The notes: generated by a model from the letters alone, not told the origin. 64,000 bases of DNA from Dicaeum eximium (GCA_013396995.1 VWZP01002438.1:219448-283447); one strand, 5' to 3'. Positions 1-14,900 are shown, counted from the first letter of the stretch. A program made the numbers and translations.

Positions 1-1736
1 GCTCCATCAAAGTACAGAATGATTAATATAAAGGACAGAAACACTTTGTTTCTACCATCAAGCAAATCTAAGATTGCTTTGTTCTGTCTATACACGTTAG
101 GGATCCTCAAGGTGTGCAAGTAAGGCAGCCACAAGCTAGAACTCTAATCTCATCAGGTTGTCCTAACACACATTTCCTTTACATCTTCCCACATCTTCAG
201 ATCCAGTCTGGTCCCACATTATTCTGCACATCTGAGAAATTTGTCTGTGGGTCCTCCATTTCTTGTTTGCATCTTACAGCCTCCTCTTCACTTTTTTTTT
301 TGGTTCAGTTTCAAAAACACAGAAGCCAAGATATCTTTATTTAGATCTGTTTTCTTGTCACTTCAAAAAGCTGTCAAAGACTGATGTTATTGGGATCATC
401 TGAGTGGTTTAATGTTCCACTAAAGAAACACAAGGGTATAGTCCTTTCAAATAAGAGTGGGTGTTTTTCAAGACACTGTTACTGGGAAGCATGAAATAGG
501 GGTAAACTGCAAAGAAACAAACAGAATATGAATTCTTCACAAAAGTAATAATTCCAATTTTTTTAGCTATCTCTGAAAGATGTTCTTCAGAACTGCAGTG
601 AAATAGCTGGGAGAGTCATTCATGGTCTCCCACATTCCTGCTCTGTCAGCCTGCAATGGGATGGACAATGACCAGGGAGATGGTAAGGGATAGGGAGATT
701 TTTTCAGGATTTCTTCTTTTCTGAATAAGTAGGAGCATGAATGTGCAGGAGTGCCATCAGGCACCTGTCTTCATTCAGCAACACTCTTGCTTTCTGCCTG
801 TTTTCAAGATGAGATCAACTTCTTGGCTGCTTGCCTCCATCTCAGTCTGTTCACATTGTTTCAGGTTCTCAAGGCCACCTCTGGGAAGAAGACAGATGAA
901 AAAGCTTACTTTAAACTGAAAGGAGACCTGCAGCCTGCTCTGTTGACCTGGGACTCACACATTTCTCTCTGATACTTTGGCAGTATACCAGAGTTTATTT
1001 TTTTGTACTTTTGTGAGAGGAGTAAGATAACTAGGTAGTACAAAGTGTGATTTCATGGTAGCAGGGAGCATGGAATGTGCTAAACTGCAGCAGAAACTCA
1101 GGGAAACAGGGCAAGCATGCCATATTTTTTGACATTTTGGGGCACATCATTCTTTTATCAGAAATTTTCAAAAGCAGATGTTCACTTAAGAATAGAAAAG
1201 ATACCAAGATTTATCTATTAAAAACAAATAATTCCCCCTCCTGTTTAGGAAGGAGAACCACAAAGATGGGGAGAAGGCATCACAAAGCTTGCTCACATCC
1301 CAGTGGGATGCCCACTGTTGAAGATGGTTGTGGAATATGTATGGTTTCTGGCAAAAACCTTTCTCAATTTCTCTACAATTTTCCTTAAATCTTGATCATT
1401 CCTCACATTCTCATACTTCAGTTTACACACTAGAATTTCCCAATTGGGGTGCTTGTTGCACATCTGTAAGAACTCTATACAGGGCTAATGTGGGGGTTTT
1501 TTAGTGCAAATACAGAAATTGAGTGTCTGTAGGTGACAGAGTTGGTCTAATGTCTCTGGGATACTTGTGAATTCTGTGACATTCCTAAAACTATTTCTGG
1601 TTCTTAACAAATATGATTCTTAGGTTGCATATATAGTAAGTTTCAAACATGCTCTGTTTCCTGAAAAAGGAAAGGTACCAACAAGTCCCACTGTGCCAGG
1701 CTGTCCATGCATCATCAAACAAGTAGATACACTTAC

Positions 1737-2240
1737 AGAATCATAAAATCAGGGAGTGTTGGAAGCGAACCTTAAAGGTCATCTACTTCCAATGAACAGG
1801 GATATTTTCATCTAGATCATGTTTCTCAGAGCTCTGTCCAACTTTAAGTTGAATATTGTCAAGGATGGGGCATCCACCACCTCTCTGGGCGATGAAGGTC
1901 TGTTCCATTATATTCCCAGGTGGTAGGGCTGACAAGACAATGTTCCCAGCATCCTCCTTTATGCCCTTTAGAAAAGTGGGTGCAGTGTTTCCATTTTCCA
2001 GTCACTTAGGACTTCACTGACTGCCATGATTTTTCAAATGTCATGGAGCGTGGCTTGGCAGCTACATTGGCCAATTCCCTCAGGACTCTCGGGATTTTTT
2101 TCAACATCCCATAGACTACTGTATATTTAGGTTCCTCAAGTGGTCACAAACCTGATCTCTAACCACAAGAGGGATTTTTCTCCCCTAGTCCCTGTCCTGC
2201 AGTTTGGATACTTCTCCAACTTGCACTATGCTTGTGGACT
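1737..2240 (-). mobile_element. CR1 LINE fragment with internal deletion
   Basis: The part near 1737-1925 matches the CR1 3' end in reverse (AGAATCATAAAATC, then GATGGGGCATCCACCACCTC). From about 1925 to 2240 the minus strand reads CR1 reverse transcriptase upstream sequence, with PRVLRELANVAAKP recognisable. The middle and C-terminal part of ORF2 is missing between the two, so this is an internally deleted, inactive copy. Confidence 0.75.
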
Positions 2241-3403
2241 TCGATGTGGAACGTAACAAGAGACAACATTGCCTGTGTAATAAAATCTTAGAATGGAAAT
2301 CAGCTAAACTACCCCTGTAATGCATAAAAATGCTTACTGGCATAGGTACGTATCTGAATTTTACATGTTTAACAAAACTTTAATGCGTTGCTTGTGAAGG
2401 TGTGTTTCCAGCAGCTCTGTAGCTCAAAGAGAAAAATAGTTTAGAATTGCAGGAAACAGGTTAAACTTAAATTATGACTTTTCCCCCTGTCCCTTTGTTA
2501 TTAAGAACTCTATTTGAGAAATTGTGAAAGAAGCACTGTATCTCTCACTGGCTTATAGAAATTATTCTTCGTGACTATCACCAATGTGGACAGTAAAATT
2601 AAAATGTATGGCAAATACATTATACAGGCAGAATAGTCAGCCAGTAGTGTAGACAAATAAGCTTTGAATTGGATTTTAAGCAGTATTTAATGAAAAATGG
2701 TTCAACAATAATAAAAAGAACAATAACCTTTCCAGTAACCATATACTTTTTGGTTTTGTACTTCTGTTTTGATAGAAGAGTTAGTACATTTTCTATCCAT
2801 TGTTTCAGAAGAAATAATGAATTTTAATGCTTCATCACGAGAAAAGAAAAAAAAAATCCATCTCATAAATTCTGTTGCTCCTGTTTTTCACTGATGAGTC
2901 TCTCAGGGCACGAGAAACAAAAAAATATTCTTAGCCACCAGATGCAATTTACATCAAACTTGAATTAAATATTCTGTACCATTTTTACAAAAATACTTAT
3001 ATCACAAATAGGTTTTGGAAAACAACCTTACCCCATAAAAAGTTATGTTAAAAACGTTTTTGATCCATCCCATTTTACCCATGTTTCAGTTCAAAAGTAT
3101 TCAGGCTGCTGCTCATTGCTATTCCTTCACTGTGCTCAAGCCAACAGCAGAGGGCACAGCTCCCCACTGAAAGCCTCCAAGCTGGAGATTGTGTCTCTGC
3201 CTCATTCTGATTAAAGTATTTTCTATCAGGAGAAACGTTTTGATTAAAACAATGCAGTTTCAACAGTCAGTGACACCTGTGAAAGAAGGAATTTCTCTTA
3301 TGCTATTTATTGAACAGTCAATTCTGTGCAAAATCATGAGATTTAGTTAATGCCTAATGCAACTTCCAGAATAAATGCTATCACAAATCACTGAAATATC
3401 GTT

Positions 3404-3690
3404 GAATTATGGAATGGTTTGGAAAGAAATTTAAAGATCATCCAGTTCCAACCCCCCTTCCATGGACATGGGCAGGGAACCTTTTACTAGACCAGATTGC
3501 TCAGGGCCACATCCAACACTTGGCCTTGAACACTTCCAGACATTCACAACCTTTTTGGACAACCTGTTCCAGTGCCTCACCACCCTCACAGTACAGAATT
3601 TCTTCCTAATATCTAATCTAAACCTACCCTCTCTTAGTTTACAGCCATTCCCTTTGCCCTGTCACCACACACCCTTGTAAAAGAGAACTA
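3404..3690 (-). mobile_element. CR1 LINE 3'-end fragment
   Basis: The plus strand shows the reversed CR1 tail: ATGGAATGGTTTGG, then CCAGTTCCAACCCCCC, CTAGACCAGATTGCTC and CCTGTTCCAGTGCCTCACC. It is a 5'-truncated and diverged copy, immediately left of an AT-rich microsatellite. Confidence 0.85.
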
Positions 3691-3801
3691 AAGTTTTTGG
3701 AACTCCAAAAATTGAATACATTTGGTTACCTTGGACAAACATCTGCTTCACATATACAACTCCACAGATATAGCTCAAATTGATTCTCAAGCAATAGCAG
3801 T

Positions 3802-3884
3802 GATATATATATATATATGTATGATATATATGTATGTATATATGTGTATATATATATATCTGTGTATATATATATATATACACC
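3802..3884. repeat. AT/TATG microsatellite
   Basis: About 80 bp of (TA)n interrupted by TATG, TGTATG and CTGTG units. It is largely self-complementary, so it can fold into a hairpin or cruciform. It starts about 110 bp right of a CR1 fragment. Confidence 0.9.
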
Positions 3885-4568
3885 TGGCAAAACTATGTTC
3901 AAACTCATCAGCAGTTCCAGCTGAAGCATGCAAATCCTGAACATGTATCATTCAAGTAACAATTTTCAGCAATCTCCTGACACACAAATATGGTTTTCAA
4001 CCTAAGGTCCAAAAACTCTGGGGTCTGTGGACTCTTTAAATGTGAAAGATAAGCAAGAAGAAAAAGCCTGCTTGGTGAAAACCCCTAATTGTAGGGAAAG
4101 TAAAATTTACCAACATAACAGTCTGTCTTTCTCTTTTTTATGTTATATCTATAAATCTGTGAGTCTGTTGCCACTATGTGTGCTGTTTTCATATTAAGAT
4201 ACAAAGTTAAAAGGAAAAGACAAAAACATAGAACTACCCCATCATTTCTAATACCAATTGTTCAAAGTTGCACCAGTATAACTGCAAAACATAAAATTTG
4301 TTTTTATTATCATTCCACGTCCACCTACAAATCTCTTCTGTTATCTAAACATACATATTAGTTGCAATTAAATATATTACCTGAAAATGAGGTGCATGAT
4401 GACAACTATAAAGTTTTGTTGTTATTTGCTAGGAAATATGGACTACATATTCCTAGTACCCAGTTACAAGAAAAGATTATGAATACTTCACTATTTGGAC
4501 AAAAGTTTTTTTCCTTGCTTCAAATTTTGGCTGTTCTTTTAATTGGGACAGGGAGTTACAGGACACAG

Positions 4569-4650
4569 TTCTATAGTTTTATAGTTCTATATAGTTCTTT
4601 ATAGTTCTATATAGTTCTATAATATAATACAATACAATACAATACAATAT
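4569..4650 (+). repeat. TATAGTTC-type and ATACA tandem repeats
   Basis: Imperfect TATAGTTCTA units from about 4570 to 4620 run directly into five AATAC-type 5-bp units to about 4650. These are simple tandem repeats with no coding meaning. Confidence 0.8.
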
Positions 4651-7600
4651 TTTCAGAAGAGCTTTCTCGGTTTTTTTCTGACTAGCATCCTTAAAATAAG
4701 ACTCTTTTTCATTCATTCCTATACTATGTTCATTTTTAACTTCATATTCTCAAATAACATCAGTAGGTGCCCTGCTATGCATAAAGTTAAACACATCTAT
4801 AATGTTTTCTAGGTTCGGAGCTTTAGACAATAAAACTTTGCACACATTCATCCAGAAAGCCAGGGATCCACTTCTATTTATACTGTGAAGGTGTTGCCAA
4901 GGCTATCACATTTCATTAATCCCAGTTTCCTGGAAAGGTGCTAACACTTTCACTGCAGAGTGGGGTAGCCTAAAATGTGTAGACAATAATCAGTGGTTGA
5001 TGGAATACAGGGTTGTGTTTTAAGAAGCGTATTAGTATCCATTATCCTCAGCTTTCCTGTGCCCTGTGCTGCTGGGACATTTTTTGTGGTTGCTGTCTCA
5101 GCAACTTAGTCCCATAATTTCTAATGTATTGGAAAAAACATGACAATATCTGGACTACAAGAATAGTGGAGGAATGCACAAGAGCCACAAAAATAAACTG
5201 CTTTAAATCAGATTATTTTAACTTAAATTTATAAATCATTTACTTCCATCCCTGTGGCAATTTACAAAAATCTTTTTGAGCAATTTAAGTGCTCTTTGAG
5301 TTCAAGTATTTCCTCTTAGTGTGAAGTTGTTGTAAAAAAAACCTTGAAATGGGTTTTGTCAGCTAGACAAGGGATCTGAAAGAAGTTGCCCAAATGGAAA
5401 GAGCTGTGCAACAAGCAGAAAGCTTTCAACCACTCTTTCTAAGCTGCATTTCCTAGGACTTTCTTTGAAGTCAAACCTAATTTCTTTGCCATCTGGAGAA
5501 AGGCTGATTGCACAGCCACACTGTAACTTCAAGAATTAAAAAAATTGGGAAGTCTTAAAAAAACCACTGGACTCTTTTTCTTTGAATCCTGGCTCTCAGA
5601 CTTTGCATGAGGTCAAGAGTTCCTTCATAACTTTAACCTTACTCCATTCATTCATGCAGACAAAAAAAAAAGGGGTTGACAGGTTTTTATTTAAAGTTGT
5701 AAGAACCAGCAGGTTAGCCTTTAATTAAGAAATGCTTGTAATTAAATATTTTAACAACAAGTGATGGGATCATAGCTAAAAGCTGAAGTACACTTAGGGA
5801 TGTAGAAACAGAAAACAGTAATGGCAGGAATCAAAAGCCAGTTGTGTTGGGTTTCAAGAAGCAAACCAGTTGTTGTGTCAGTCACACACAATCTGCTGCA
5901 TTAAACCAGAGTCTAGAATTACTTTATAGCTAGGCTGATGAGACAGTGAAAAGGTCACGGTTCCAAAATCTTGGCTCCTCTTCCAAGAGATCATTTTACC
6001 AAATCTCTGCCATCCTCACCTCGTGCAGAAAGAATATTTTTCATAGTCATAAAATTGACATTGATTATCTGATCAAGCAAAAGAAACTGTGGTAATATTT
6101 CCAAGTTACATTCCCATTGCATCTGTATAACAACAAGATATTTATATTTCCTTTGGTATTATTACCAAAACTTCATTCCCTTCTTAGAAAATTCAAAATT
6201 ACCTTGCCCCACTCTTCTGTATTCTTTGTCATTGAATTTCTTTATATTACATTGTCCCTCTATCATGCTGTAATATACCATCTCTTTCACACAAACCACA
6301 AATACGTTTTCAAATCTCTCTGGGTTAGTCCCATCTAACTAGACACTTTCAGTGGTTCAGCTGATAGTTCTTGACTGCAGGCAGGAGGCCTTTGATATTA
6401 TCTATAGAACTAATTCACAGTAACCAACATAGTCTAGAGATAACTGATGGCAAACAAGAAACTGAGGGGTCCCTCTCACCCTGCCATGAGTGTGAACAAC
6501 TGCAGATGATTTGGTGCTCTGGCTGTCATAGGAGTCAAGGAACTTATCTCCTACATTATGCCAAAGGAACAATGATAATGGATATTAGATCTGGTCAAAA
6601 GTCAAAATTTCTATTCTGCAAGATGCACATTCTGTTTCAAAATGGCTGATATCATTTTGGTAATCTGACTTGGATCAGAGACTAAGCAAGCAAAGCTGTC
6701 TTTCAGCAGAAGTTTGTGGTGGTACTTTTTCTTTGAACATTTTTATTCTGATGAAACCTAATTTCTGAACAACCCAAAAAAATGAACAGAAAATTGCAAA
6801 CCACCTATGACTGAGATGTACCTAAAAGTTGTCATATCCCTAATTATCACTTCAACAAGTTTTACAGGTTAGAACACAACTTGCACAATGGTGCCTGAAA
6901 TTCCTGACGTCAGCTGCGGACATCTGCAAAGGCAGATATCAGTAGTTTCCTATTACTGAGAATAGCCTGTAAGAAAAACAGGAAAATGTCAACAGGTTCC
7001 AGTTTTGCAACGCAGGATGACAAGGCAAGGCTTACATAATCTGTGATAAACCTTATTTTATACAGAAATAATTACTCTGTACACTCAGCTCAAGTGCTTA
7101 CAAATATAGATAATACCACAACTATTTAACTATGCTGCAGTACTTATCAAGCGTAAGGTCCTAAAAATGCAATCCTGCTTTTAAGTATGCATGAGACAGA
7201 GCTTAGCCAGGCAAAATTCCATATGTGTTAGCAGAACTTAGCTTTAAAAGTCAGGGATCAATCCCCAAAAGATTGCCTTGAAGATTCCCAGCAGTACAAA
7301 AATGGCCTGAGATCATTCACAAAACATCTGAAGCTGGTAGAACTTTGTAGGTTTTGGACCTCCTTTCTTATTAAGACCATTGCTGGTTGTATTAATGTAG
7401 TATTTAATAATATATTGACCATTTTCTTGAACACTGATTGTTGTTTACCACCACTAAGAGCTACGGAGATTGAGTATTTTTTAGTGATTTTTCAAAATCA
7501 ATGTTCTAATATCCGCATATAAATTTCTTAAATCACTGACATGAATTTTAAAAAAGGCTGAGCACCCACTGCTTTCTCTGTAGTCTTTGTTTTTATACCA

Positions 7601-8754
7601 TAATTATCCTTTGGGTTACCTAGTGTAAAGGTCTTTGGACAATATTTGAACAGTTAGAATGATTTATTTTTTAATTTGGCATCCAACTCACATCTGTTTT
7701 AATATATGTACTGCATCAAAAAGGAAACATTTTGTGATTGGTCAAACCATGCTGTTTGTTTATTACAACCTCTTATCATAGTTTCTCATGCCATTCTGAA
7801 GTCATATGGAATCAAAACAGGTTGGTGAGAAAATGCTAATGTCTTTACTGCTCGAGCAGGCATATAAAAGCCCATACATAAGTTAGAAATTCAGAAGAAA
7901 TTCAAATCAGAGATATTTTCTTGATGGTTTTCATTAGCCCCAGTAGCATTTTTTAAAAGAGGGCAGCACCTTGCAAGGAGAAAAAAAGGCAAGTTTGAGC
8001 TGCAGTTATCAAGGCTACAATGGTAAAAGCAATCTTTAACAGAAAACCAGATCTTTTAATAATATACTTATTTATTTTAATTATAACAATAATAAATTAT
8101 ATGGACTATATATCAAGTATCTTTATTATGTACACAATCCCACAGGAAAATGACATCAATTTAGTAATGGTACAGAATTAGAAGCAGGAAACTTCAATTA
8201 TTTGTTTTGCCTGGGACCTGAGCACTGGTACGTTATACTCTATTTATTGCCAGTGGAGACCTTCAGTCTTCTATAGATACTAAAACTAAGTATGTAAAAA
8301 AAGATCAATTTGTGGGTCTTCTGTGAGTCACTTGGAAACCTTCCAGATGCAAAGAGATCATCGGTGTTGGACTTTCATTCCACGTGAAATTTAAGGATAA
8401 TTTAAGGATAAGGATAAAGACAACCCCTCAAGTTAGTAAAAGGGGGACCTGAACAGGGGGATATGAGATTTCTTTTTTCATTCTCTTTTAAAAAAAAAAT
8501 TAAATAGAAAGACTATTTGCTTTTCAGGAGTACTTACACAGATTAGGATATGCTTGCTAATTCTGTTGTACTAGTTGGCAACGTTTCAAACGTCAGAGAA
8601 GATCCAAATTATGTTCTTTAAAATTAGGACTTGTTGGCAAGTGTTCTTGTGTCAATGGTAGAAGGTACTTTCCCAGTAGAAAACCTCCAGGATACTCACT
8701 GATTTGAGGAAGGGAATGTAGGAGACTTTCTAAACACAGTTACTCAATTGTGCC

Positions 8755-8779
8755 TTTTTTTTTTTTTTTTTTTTTTTTT
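8755..8779. repeat. Poly(T) tract of 25
   Basis: An uninterrupted run of 25 T. No LINE or SINE body was recognised beside it, so it is best treated as a homopolymer. Confidence 0.9.
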
Positions 8780-8851
8780 AATCTACAGTGGAAGGTTTAT
8801 ACATATGCAAAAGGTGCACTCTTACCCCATATGAAAACACTCTGGATGAGG

Positions 8852-8910
8852 TTTTTTTGGTTGGTTGGTTGGTTGGTTTTTTGTTTTGTTTTGTTTTATT
8901 TTGTTTTTTT
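8852..8910. repeat. TTGG and TTTTG simple repeats
   Basis: Five TTGG units followed by TTTTG/TTTTA units form a low-complexity T/G tract. The apparent open frame across it (WLVGWLVFCFVLF-like) is a translation artefact. Confidence 0.85.
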
Positions 8911-11900
8911 CCCTTGGAGAGTCTTATTACTTTGATAGAAAGGAGGTTTCTTCCTGCAGATGTGTGATGTTGCATATGCAACTCCAGGTACATATTTCTA
9001 AGCATCATGCACAATTACAAATGCCCATCACTACAGGTGCTTATCAGTGGAAATCAATACACTTTTATGTGTAAGCAAGGAATTAATGTTAATGACCAAT
9101 AAGCAATGTCAATAACATCTGAGTACCCCTGGGGCAGCCTAAATTCAGAAAACTTCAAATACCTATAACTGCTACTTCTGTGGAGAAATAGACCTTTAAA
9201 ACACTGTCATACTCTCTGGAGTAGAAGATGTATTCACATACATTTCACCTGAATTTTGAAACTGTGTCAAAGAGACTTGCAGATTTACTATGGCTGATGC
9301 ACTCATATACACCCCTAGAATTAAAACCTTCAGTGACTTTGGCTTAACTGCATAAACTGTCAGGTTTTTTCTCTAGACACTTAAAAATAATCTCATGTAA
9401 AAAGGCGTGAATAGGGAGAAAACTGCTTGCACAGTATAAAAATCTTTGAAATCTATAACTTGGCTGTCAGGAAGACTTTATTGATTGATAAAGTTTTTAC
9501 CATGCTCCATGTGTTTTCAAGGCTGACTGGAGGATGCCCCTCTGGAACATAAATGTTGCAGCAGTTTCATTTCCATTCCAAACTAATAAGCAAAGCTCAG
9601 AGCACACAGTGGATGGAAGGAAATATGCCTCACACGCAGAGTCAATGAAAGAAAAGCCAAAGTCAAGTTTTTAAGGTCTGTTCACATATGTCATCCATAG
9701 GGGAAAATAAAAAAAAAAGGCAAATGTAGATAGCTTTGGTAGCTATTTTATTCTACTAAAGCAATACCATCCCTGCATGTGCAAAGCTGACCTTGCAAGA
9801 GCAAATTGTGTTATGTTGACCATGCCTATTAAGCTGAATTAGATCATCTAATCCATATTTAAATAATGAAATAGGGCTCTAAGGTACAGGTATAAAAGTA
9901 AATAACCTCTGGTAAATGTTTAGAAGGTCAGCTGTACAAGTACATTGATCTTGATACTACATCATCTGCTTTTCAGAAAGCCTGATCAGCCCCACTATAA
10001 TTGTAGCTGGAGCTCCTCAGAGCTACAAGCATGCTGATCACTGCAAGGTGCTTGGGCTTGTTGCTTTTGCTCCCCCTGACTTTTCAAGGACAGCATAAGA
10101 AGGAAACACAGAAGAAATTAATGAAGGAAAGAGGGAAAAAGTTATCTAGTAAAGGCCTCAGCAGCTGTCCAGTACATTAAATGTCTTCAGATAATGAAGC
10201 AAGGTCAGTTTTACAAAAATTTAAAACCATCTCTAAAATAACAGATTTTATTTGTTTTCCACTACCTTAAAGTCCTGCTAATAGTCATCAGCATACATAA
10301 ACTATTCATGTTCATTCCATGTGATGTTATCTTTGGCAGCTTTTTAGATTTTAAGAACATTCCAACATGACAAACTAAGGAGATGGATTACACATTTTTC
10401 ATCCAGGCATTAGGAGCACACAGCCAGAGCTATCTTCCTTTTCTTTTGTCGGAGTGATGAAGTTGTCTTACTTGATACAGCCAATATAAGAAAAGGGTGT
10501 CCCCTTAGAATTGCTTTCAGTTGTAAAGAGATAGTGTACTTCAGCTGCGTTTAAGCAGCACATGATTAAGTGTTCAATAGTTTGTTTTGAATCAATAGTT
10601 TAAAATACGTTGAAACAGTAAACATGTTAAGTTGAAAATACAGCAATTCAGATTTAAAATTAAAAGCAATTAGAAACAAAAAGGGATTGAAATCAGAATT
10701 TTAATATTATGTCTATTACATTATAATTTCCATGTTCTGTTTCTATATTTTAGACTTTCCTCCTTGTATTTTAAGAAGATTTTATATTTTCTTTTGTGAT
10801 ATTGCTGAAACATTACACAGCTAACCCAGAACAATTCTATTGCCATAGAGTTACTTAATTCCTACAGAATTGCTAAGCGTATTCATAGGTGAGATGGCAT
10901 TTAAAGAAATTCTTATGCTTTCCAAACTGGAAGTTTATATTCCACAGGAAAAAGGGGGGGAAAAAAAGAAAAAGCCACAGATGCAATATGCAACTCTAGA
11001 CTAAACAAAAGTTCCTTAAAACTCTATGACATTCATGGCCATACCATCAATGTTTTGTAGTAAGTGGGACTATTGTGGGTAAATATTGCACCGTGTGTAA
11101 CAAAGTGGTTACACTCCTCAAAATGCTATTTAATGTGCTACATTTTTAAAGGCATGCACTGCAAGCTGTTAGCAGCAGAGTTAGAAAAATTTATGTCTAT
11201 TGTAAGCTGTGCTTGTCCACATCTCCGTGTACTTACCCCTAAATTGTTTTCAGGAGTCGCTGCAGTTCTGCCTGTCAAGGTAGAGCCTGAGTGAGTCCTG
11301 ACAATGCCAGGGCAGTTCAGCTGACCACCATAAATCTGCAAGCACGTTTCAGTTTTGTCAGACCCTAAAGGTGTAGAGTGGCTTTTCTATATCTCACTTA
11401 TTGTGGCATTCCTTTGTAATAGAACCAGCAAAAATTGATCCTGTTAATTGGTTTTTAGCTTTATCTCATTCACTGGAAGGCAGACAAGAATTTGAATGCA
11501 GCTGAGGCTTTCAACAAGCTGGATAGCTTGGCAATTGTCACTGTTTTGCTGGAGGCTGCTTGCTGACATACTGAAAACAGATATCTTTCTCTTCCCTTTC
11601 TTTATCAAAGCTGCAGTGATGAGAACTAGAAAAAACAAGCCTTTGTGTTAAGTAGGTGGGGATAATTGCCTCTTATCCTGATATAGCAAATATTTCCACC
11701 TTTGCCCATGCTTCTAGATGGATGTTTTACCCAAATGAGCATTTAAACCACACACCCCTCAAGAAGAGCTGTGTTCTAAAACATGGATGCTAGTGAACTT
11801 GTGTTGTTTCATTTGCTTTTCTAACAGGAAATGTTCACATCTTGTGTGTTTGTTTTCCACTTCATTTATAGCAATGTGGACTAATACTTAATATTTACAA

Positions 11901-14900
11901 TTAAAACTTAATAGTATCTTGACAGTCTTGAATTCAGTAAAGACTAGGGTAAGACTAATCACAGCCTGATTATAATAATATAGAGAGTAGTCAAACTAAA
12001 ATCTATGCCATCTCTCATCTGCCTTTTTGAAGACTTCAAAGTAATGCAGGAGCTCATCTGAATGAGGCTGTTGAGATTTGAGAGCTGGAAGCATGATCCT
12101 GGGTATGAGTTTATGGCATCCCATGAGAAATCTTGTATTGTTAAGGCTCCATCCTGCAGATAGATATGGGCTTTTTGTGTAGAACTAAGAGTTCACCATT
12201 ACTGGTTCCTACCCAATTCTGCACTTCCATCCATCTATTTAGAATTAGCCCTGGTGAAATTTCACTCCGTTAAAGGAAGGAAAAAAAGGGAGAAATAACC
12301 AGAAATGCACTTTTCTTATGTTGTCTTGTAAAACAGTAGCTGTTCACTCTAATTCCCTCATAAAGGCACAAGATAACCAGAGATAGTGTAGCACCCTTAC
12401 AATACTGTTTCATTTCAGATTCTATCAGTGTTTTAAAAGGAATTATGTGGTAGTTGCTTCCCATCTAATAAATAATTTGGCATATGTCCATGGAAAAATA
12501 AAGGACTGTGGTGTAGATGTACATTTAAGCCACTTGCTTGCATTTCACTATTCCTCAAGCACAGCAATTCTCAGCTTTAGAAATTGCTCCAGTCAGGACA
12601 ACTGAATTACTTAATGGCCAGCAGTGGCAAAGCTCTGAAGAAGGTAATCAAACTCCACAAGGAACAGCACAAAGCATTAGAAAAGAAATGAGGTTTCTAG
12701 TCAACCCCACTATGTAATTTATATGATTTTTGTTTAAAATTAAGTATGTGCCTTAAGTTATGTCAGCAAACATTATCTGTTAGGGCTCTGCAGCATGTGT
12801 TGCTACAGATAGAGCTGCTTCCTTTACATTTGCATGCCTCTGACTATACAGCCATGCTGTAAACATTTACAGGTCTTCACACTTTCACCATAAACTACAG
12901 AGAAATCTCAAATTCTTGTTCCAAACATACTTGAAAGTTGAATTGTTTTAAATAGAAAATACCACCTCTGCTGCAGTAAGCTTCATTCAGTGAGCCATAC
13001 TCCCAGGACCACCTTTTCAGCTAACCAATGTGTGCAGCCAGCAAATGGATCACCAAGGCCATGGTCAGTGACTTGCTACCACAATGTAGTAGCAACAAGT
13101 ATATCAGAACCTGTGAAATAGATGAAATTATGTTATACCTGGTTGGCTTGTCTAGCATGGTACCACACTGCCCTGTGCCATTAGTTTGTTAAGCATGATG
13201 ACAGAAATCAATACTCTAACTTAATTCAACGTAATGCATTTGTAAGAAACACAATGAAATCATACCGAACCCTGTCTTTATTCCATACCAAAACAGGCAT
13301 GACATTTATGGATAATTTTTCATATGAAACAGATTTTGAGATATCACAAGCAATTTACACCTGGAAAAAAAAAAGGGAGAGATCATTTAGGCTTATTCTC
13401 TTGGCTTGGAATTAAAGGAAAAAAATTAATTGAAAGTGCGAAAGAGAGAGCACAAACTGCAGCTAAGCACATAGCAGCTAAAATGCAATATTTCATCTTA
13501 GCCTTAGACCTCTACCTTGAAGAAGAAATATTTCCCTTTTGTCAAAAAAAAGTGCATTTTCCTAATAATATCAATCTGTGAGGCAGAATCATGAACAAAA
13601 TGGGAGCTTATCCAGAAACATGGGAATGAGGAACTCAGTATTCATAAGCATTCTCCACTTGTGTGCTAATTAAAAGGCAGACCAGCAACATTCAGTCAGA
13701 TATTCTTGCAATCCTCATCCCATTACCTTATTAAGAAAAGCTAGTAAAATACCTATTTTTGTTCTTAAGAAAACATAACAAAAACAGTTATGAAGAGGCC
13801 AGTAATTCTCTCTGGTAATTGATATCTTCTTTATGAGCAATCCTGAAACCACAGCACTTTACTCTGCCTAAGTGCACTATCATCCCTTTAACTGCCATGA
13901 ACAGAAGAATAATCATTTTCACTCATCTCAGTTCTCAGAAGAAAGCTGTTGGTGCTTGTGGGGAAAGTGAGAACAGAGATGCAGACACATCACTTGGGCT
14001 GGTTTCAAAGCAATTGCCTTCCTTATGATGGCAAAAAAAATTAAACTTCGCAAAGAGATCACAAGCAGAACACCACTGAGAAATGGGAACAAATCTGTTA
14101 GGCAGAACAACAGCTTTCTATACAGGACTGTTTCTTTTAGAGCCTCTTTAAAAACGTCTCTAACTGGCTGTGTCCTGTAATTTCTCAGATTTAGAGTGGG
14201 CCCGAGCTGCAGAGCTGTGGATTCAATCAGTTGAATGTGTGCACAAGGGTGACAGGAAGTGGGCAGCTGCACCTACTGGTTTGTCTCAAGTTCATTTCCA
14301 ACATAAAGACTTCACCTTCATCCTTTAGTGTAACTCCTTCAGAAATTACTTTTAATAAAATGCAAGTGAAAACATTAAGTAGAAACAATCTCAAAAATCA
14401 AATAGACCTGATTATGACAACAAAGAAAATGAGTAAGTGATTGAGAGTCTAGGAAATAGTAAGGAAAAGGAAATGTCCTTAACTTGATCAAAGGCAAGCT
14501 CATTTCACAAAATGTCCAGACTCGTACTAGCAGGGTGGGAGAGTTCTCTTATCTTTAAAGCAAAGAAAGATAATAAAATACAAACAGGATTGCAGTTTAG
14601 GACATAAAATTACATATATTGACATCTAATAGGACTTACTGGCAATGTAAAAGAGATGGAAAGGAAAATTACCCAGTGTAGTAATTTGAATGGGTGATTT
14701 CTCAACTCGAGAAGAGAAGAGAATCTGGAAAAATACCACCAAGATTCCTGGGATACTGCTGCCCATGTTATGGTAATGCATTCCAGCTTCCTTGCAGGCC
14801 TTATTGAAGATTTTCTGCATTAGCAGAGAGCTCAAATAAAATGCATTTATTTTTTTTGACTGTTTAAGTCATTAATCCTTTTGCAATGCTCTGAGGTAAC

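Noticed and set aside
8750..9074. Open frames with repeated Gly-Trp-Leu-Val or Lys-Gln-Asn-Lys-Thr
   Set aside because: Translation of poly(T), TTGG and TTTTG simple repeats.
13324..13581. 85-codon plus-strand frame with Lys-rich start
   Set aside because: Unrecognised, short and isolated in AT-rich sequence, with poly(A)-derived lysines.
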